DNA of 5,798 nucleotides, from positions 8,773 to 14,570 of the forward strand of contig DLXW01000108.1 of NCBI GenBank assembly GCA_003448685.1, given 5' to 3'. The translations under genes and the position numbers were made by a program. Each line of letters begins with the position of its first letter. Position 1 is the stretch's first letter. The notes under the pieces were generated by a model. That model saw only the letters and a program-made list of their open reading frames with translations, had not been told where the DNA came from and ran no database searches. Below, in pieces: positions 5,261 through 5,798 of the stretch. The DNA comes from Cyanothece sp. UBA12306. GTDB lineage: Bacteria > Cyanobacteriota > Cyanobacteriia > Cyanobacteriales > Microcystaceae.

Positions 5261-5798
5261 ATGGGAGAAACCATAACCCTACTATCAAAACGAGAAATTG
5301 AGAAAATGCGACGCGCTGGACGTTTAGCAGCCCAATTGTTAGATCATTTAGCCCCTATGATCAAACCAGGGGTAAGTACCCTAGAAATTAATGATGAGGC
5401 TGAACGCTGGACTATTGCTCATAATGCTACTAGCGCACCCCTAGGGTATCATGGTTTTCCTAAATCGATTTGTACCAGTGTCAATGAAGTAATTTGTCAT
5501 GGAATTCCTAATGCTAAGGAAATTCTACGGGAAGGGGATATTATTAATGTGGATGTTACCCCCATTCTTGATGGCTATCATGGCGATACTTCCCGTACCT
5601 TTTTTGTCGGTACCCCTTCCCCGAAAGCGAAGAAATTAGTTGAAGTAACAGAAGAATGTTTAAGACTCGGAATTGCTGCGGTAAAACCTGGGGGAAAAAT
5701 TGGCGATATTGGCGCGGCAATTCAAGAATATGCTGAACCTCACGGCTTTTCGGTGGTAAGAGATTTTGTCGGCCATGGTATTAGTAATATCTTCCATT
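5261..5798 (+). CDS. map: Type I methionine aminopeptidase, 3' end outside the window
   Basis: MetAP removes the initiator methionine from new proteins in the cytoplasm and needs two divalent metal ions. The frame is open from ATG 5261 to the window end (179 full codons), with no stop because the gene is cut off. It shows LLSKREIEKMRRAGRLAA (7-24) and the substrate histidine in EVICH80GIP. The metal ligands are Asp98 (INVDVT), Asp109 (GYHGDTSRTF) and His172 (VGHGI), with His179 as the last residue visible. These match E. coli His79, Asp97, Asp108, His171 and His178 with a constant offset of one, which supports the chosen start. The two glutamate ligands (E. coli Glu204 and Glu235) lie beyond the window. 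No N-terminal SH3-like zinc-finger linker is present. No clear Shine-Dalgarno or terminator is seen in the 83-nt gap after pdxA. Confidence 0.94.
   Translation, partial: MGETITLLSKREIEKMRRAGRLAAQLLDHLAPMIKPGVSTLEINDEAERWTIAHNATSAPLGYHGFPKSICTSVNEVICHGIPNAKEILREGDIINVDVTPILDGYHGDTSRTFFVGTPSPKAKKLVEVTEECLRLGIAAVKPGGKIGDIGAAIQEYAEPHGFSVVRDFVGHGISNIFH

Overview
The window comes from a cyanobacterium, most likely a unicellular, AT-rich one of the Crocosphaera/Cyanothece type; the genus is a guess. The evidence is three photosynthesis proteins found only in oxygenic phototrophs or their plastids (Psb34, Psb28, PetM), two perfect copies of the cyanobacterial HIP1 octamer GCGATCGC plus several partial ones, and a good match to the cyanobacterial RpaB-binding HLR1 site.

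Layout. Positions 1-320 hold no gene. Two 9-nt tandem arrays of opposite base composition come first, the second enclosed by a 12-bp inverted repeat, followed by the psb34 promoter region with an HLR1 site. Plus strand: psb34 (321-494), a hairpin terminator, a methyltransferase-like gene (595-1242), and a small charged helical protein with an internal duplication (1346-1567) that ends in a strong terminator. Minus strand, read from right to left: petM (3763-3650), psb28 (3559-3188), a TIGR01777/YfcH-type SDR gene (3171-2248), a 121-bp nested inverted-repeat element (2195-2075), and a four-helix membrane protein (2009-1632) that converges on the plus-strand terminator. Plus strand again: pdxA (3933-5177), divergent from petM, then a type I methionine aminopeptidase gene (from 5261) cut off by the window end.

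How the genes work together. Psb34 and Psb28 are both transient photosystem II assembly factors acting around CP47, and PetM is a small subunit of cytochrome b6f, so the left and middle of the window serve thylakoid complex assembly. The SDR gene lies 16 nt behind psb28 and is probably co-transcribed with it; its plant and Synechocystis relatives have been linked to plastid or cell division. PdxA (vitamin B6 synthesis) and MetAP (N-terminal methionine removal) are housekeeping enzymes.

Most of the window is ordinary cyanobacterial core genome, and I see no clear new defence or mobile system. The points most worth a second look are the HLR1 site at psb34, the structured 121-bp element, the repeat-derived N-terminal extension of PdxA, and the duplicated 73-aa protein.
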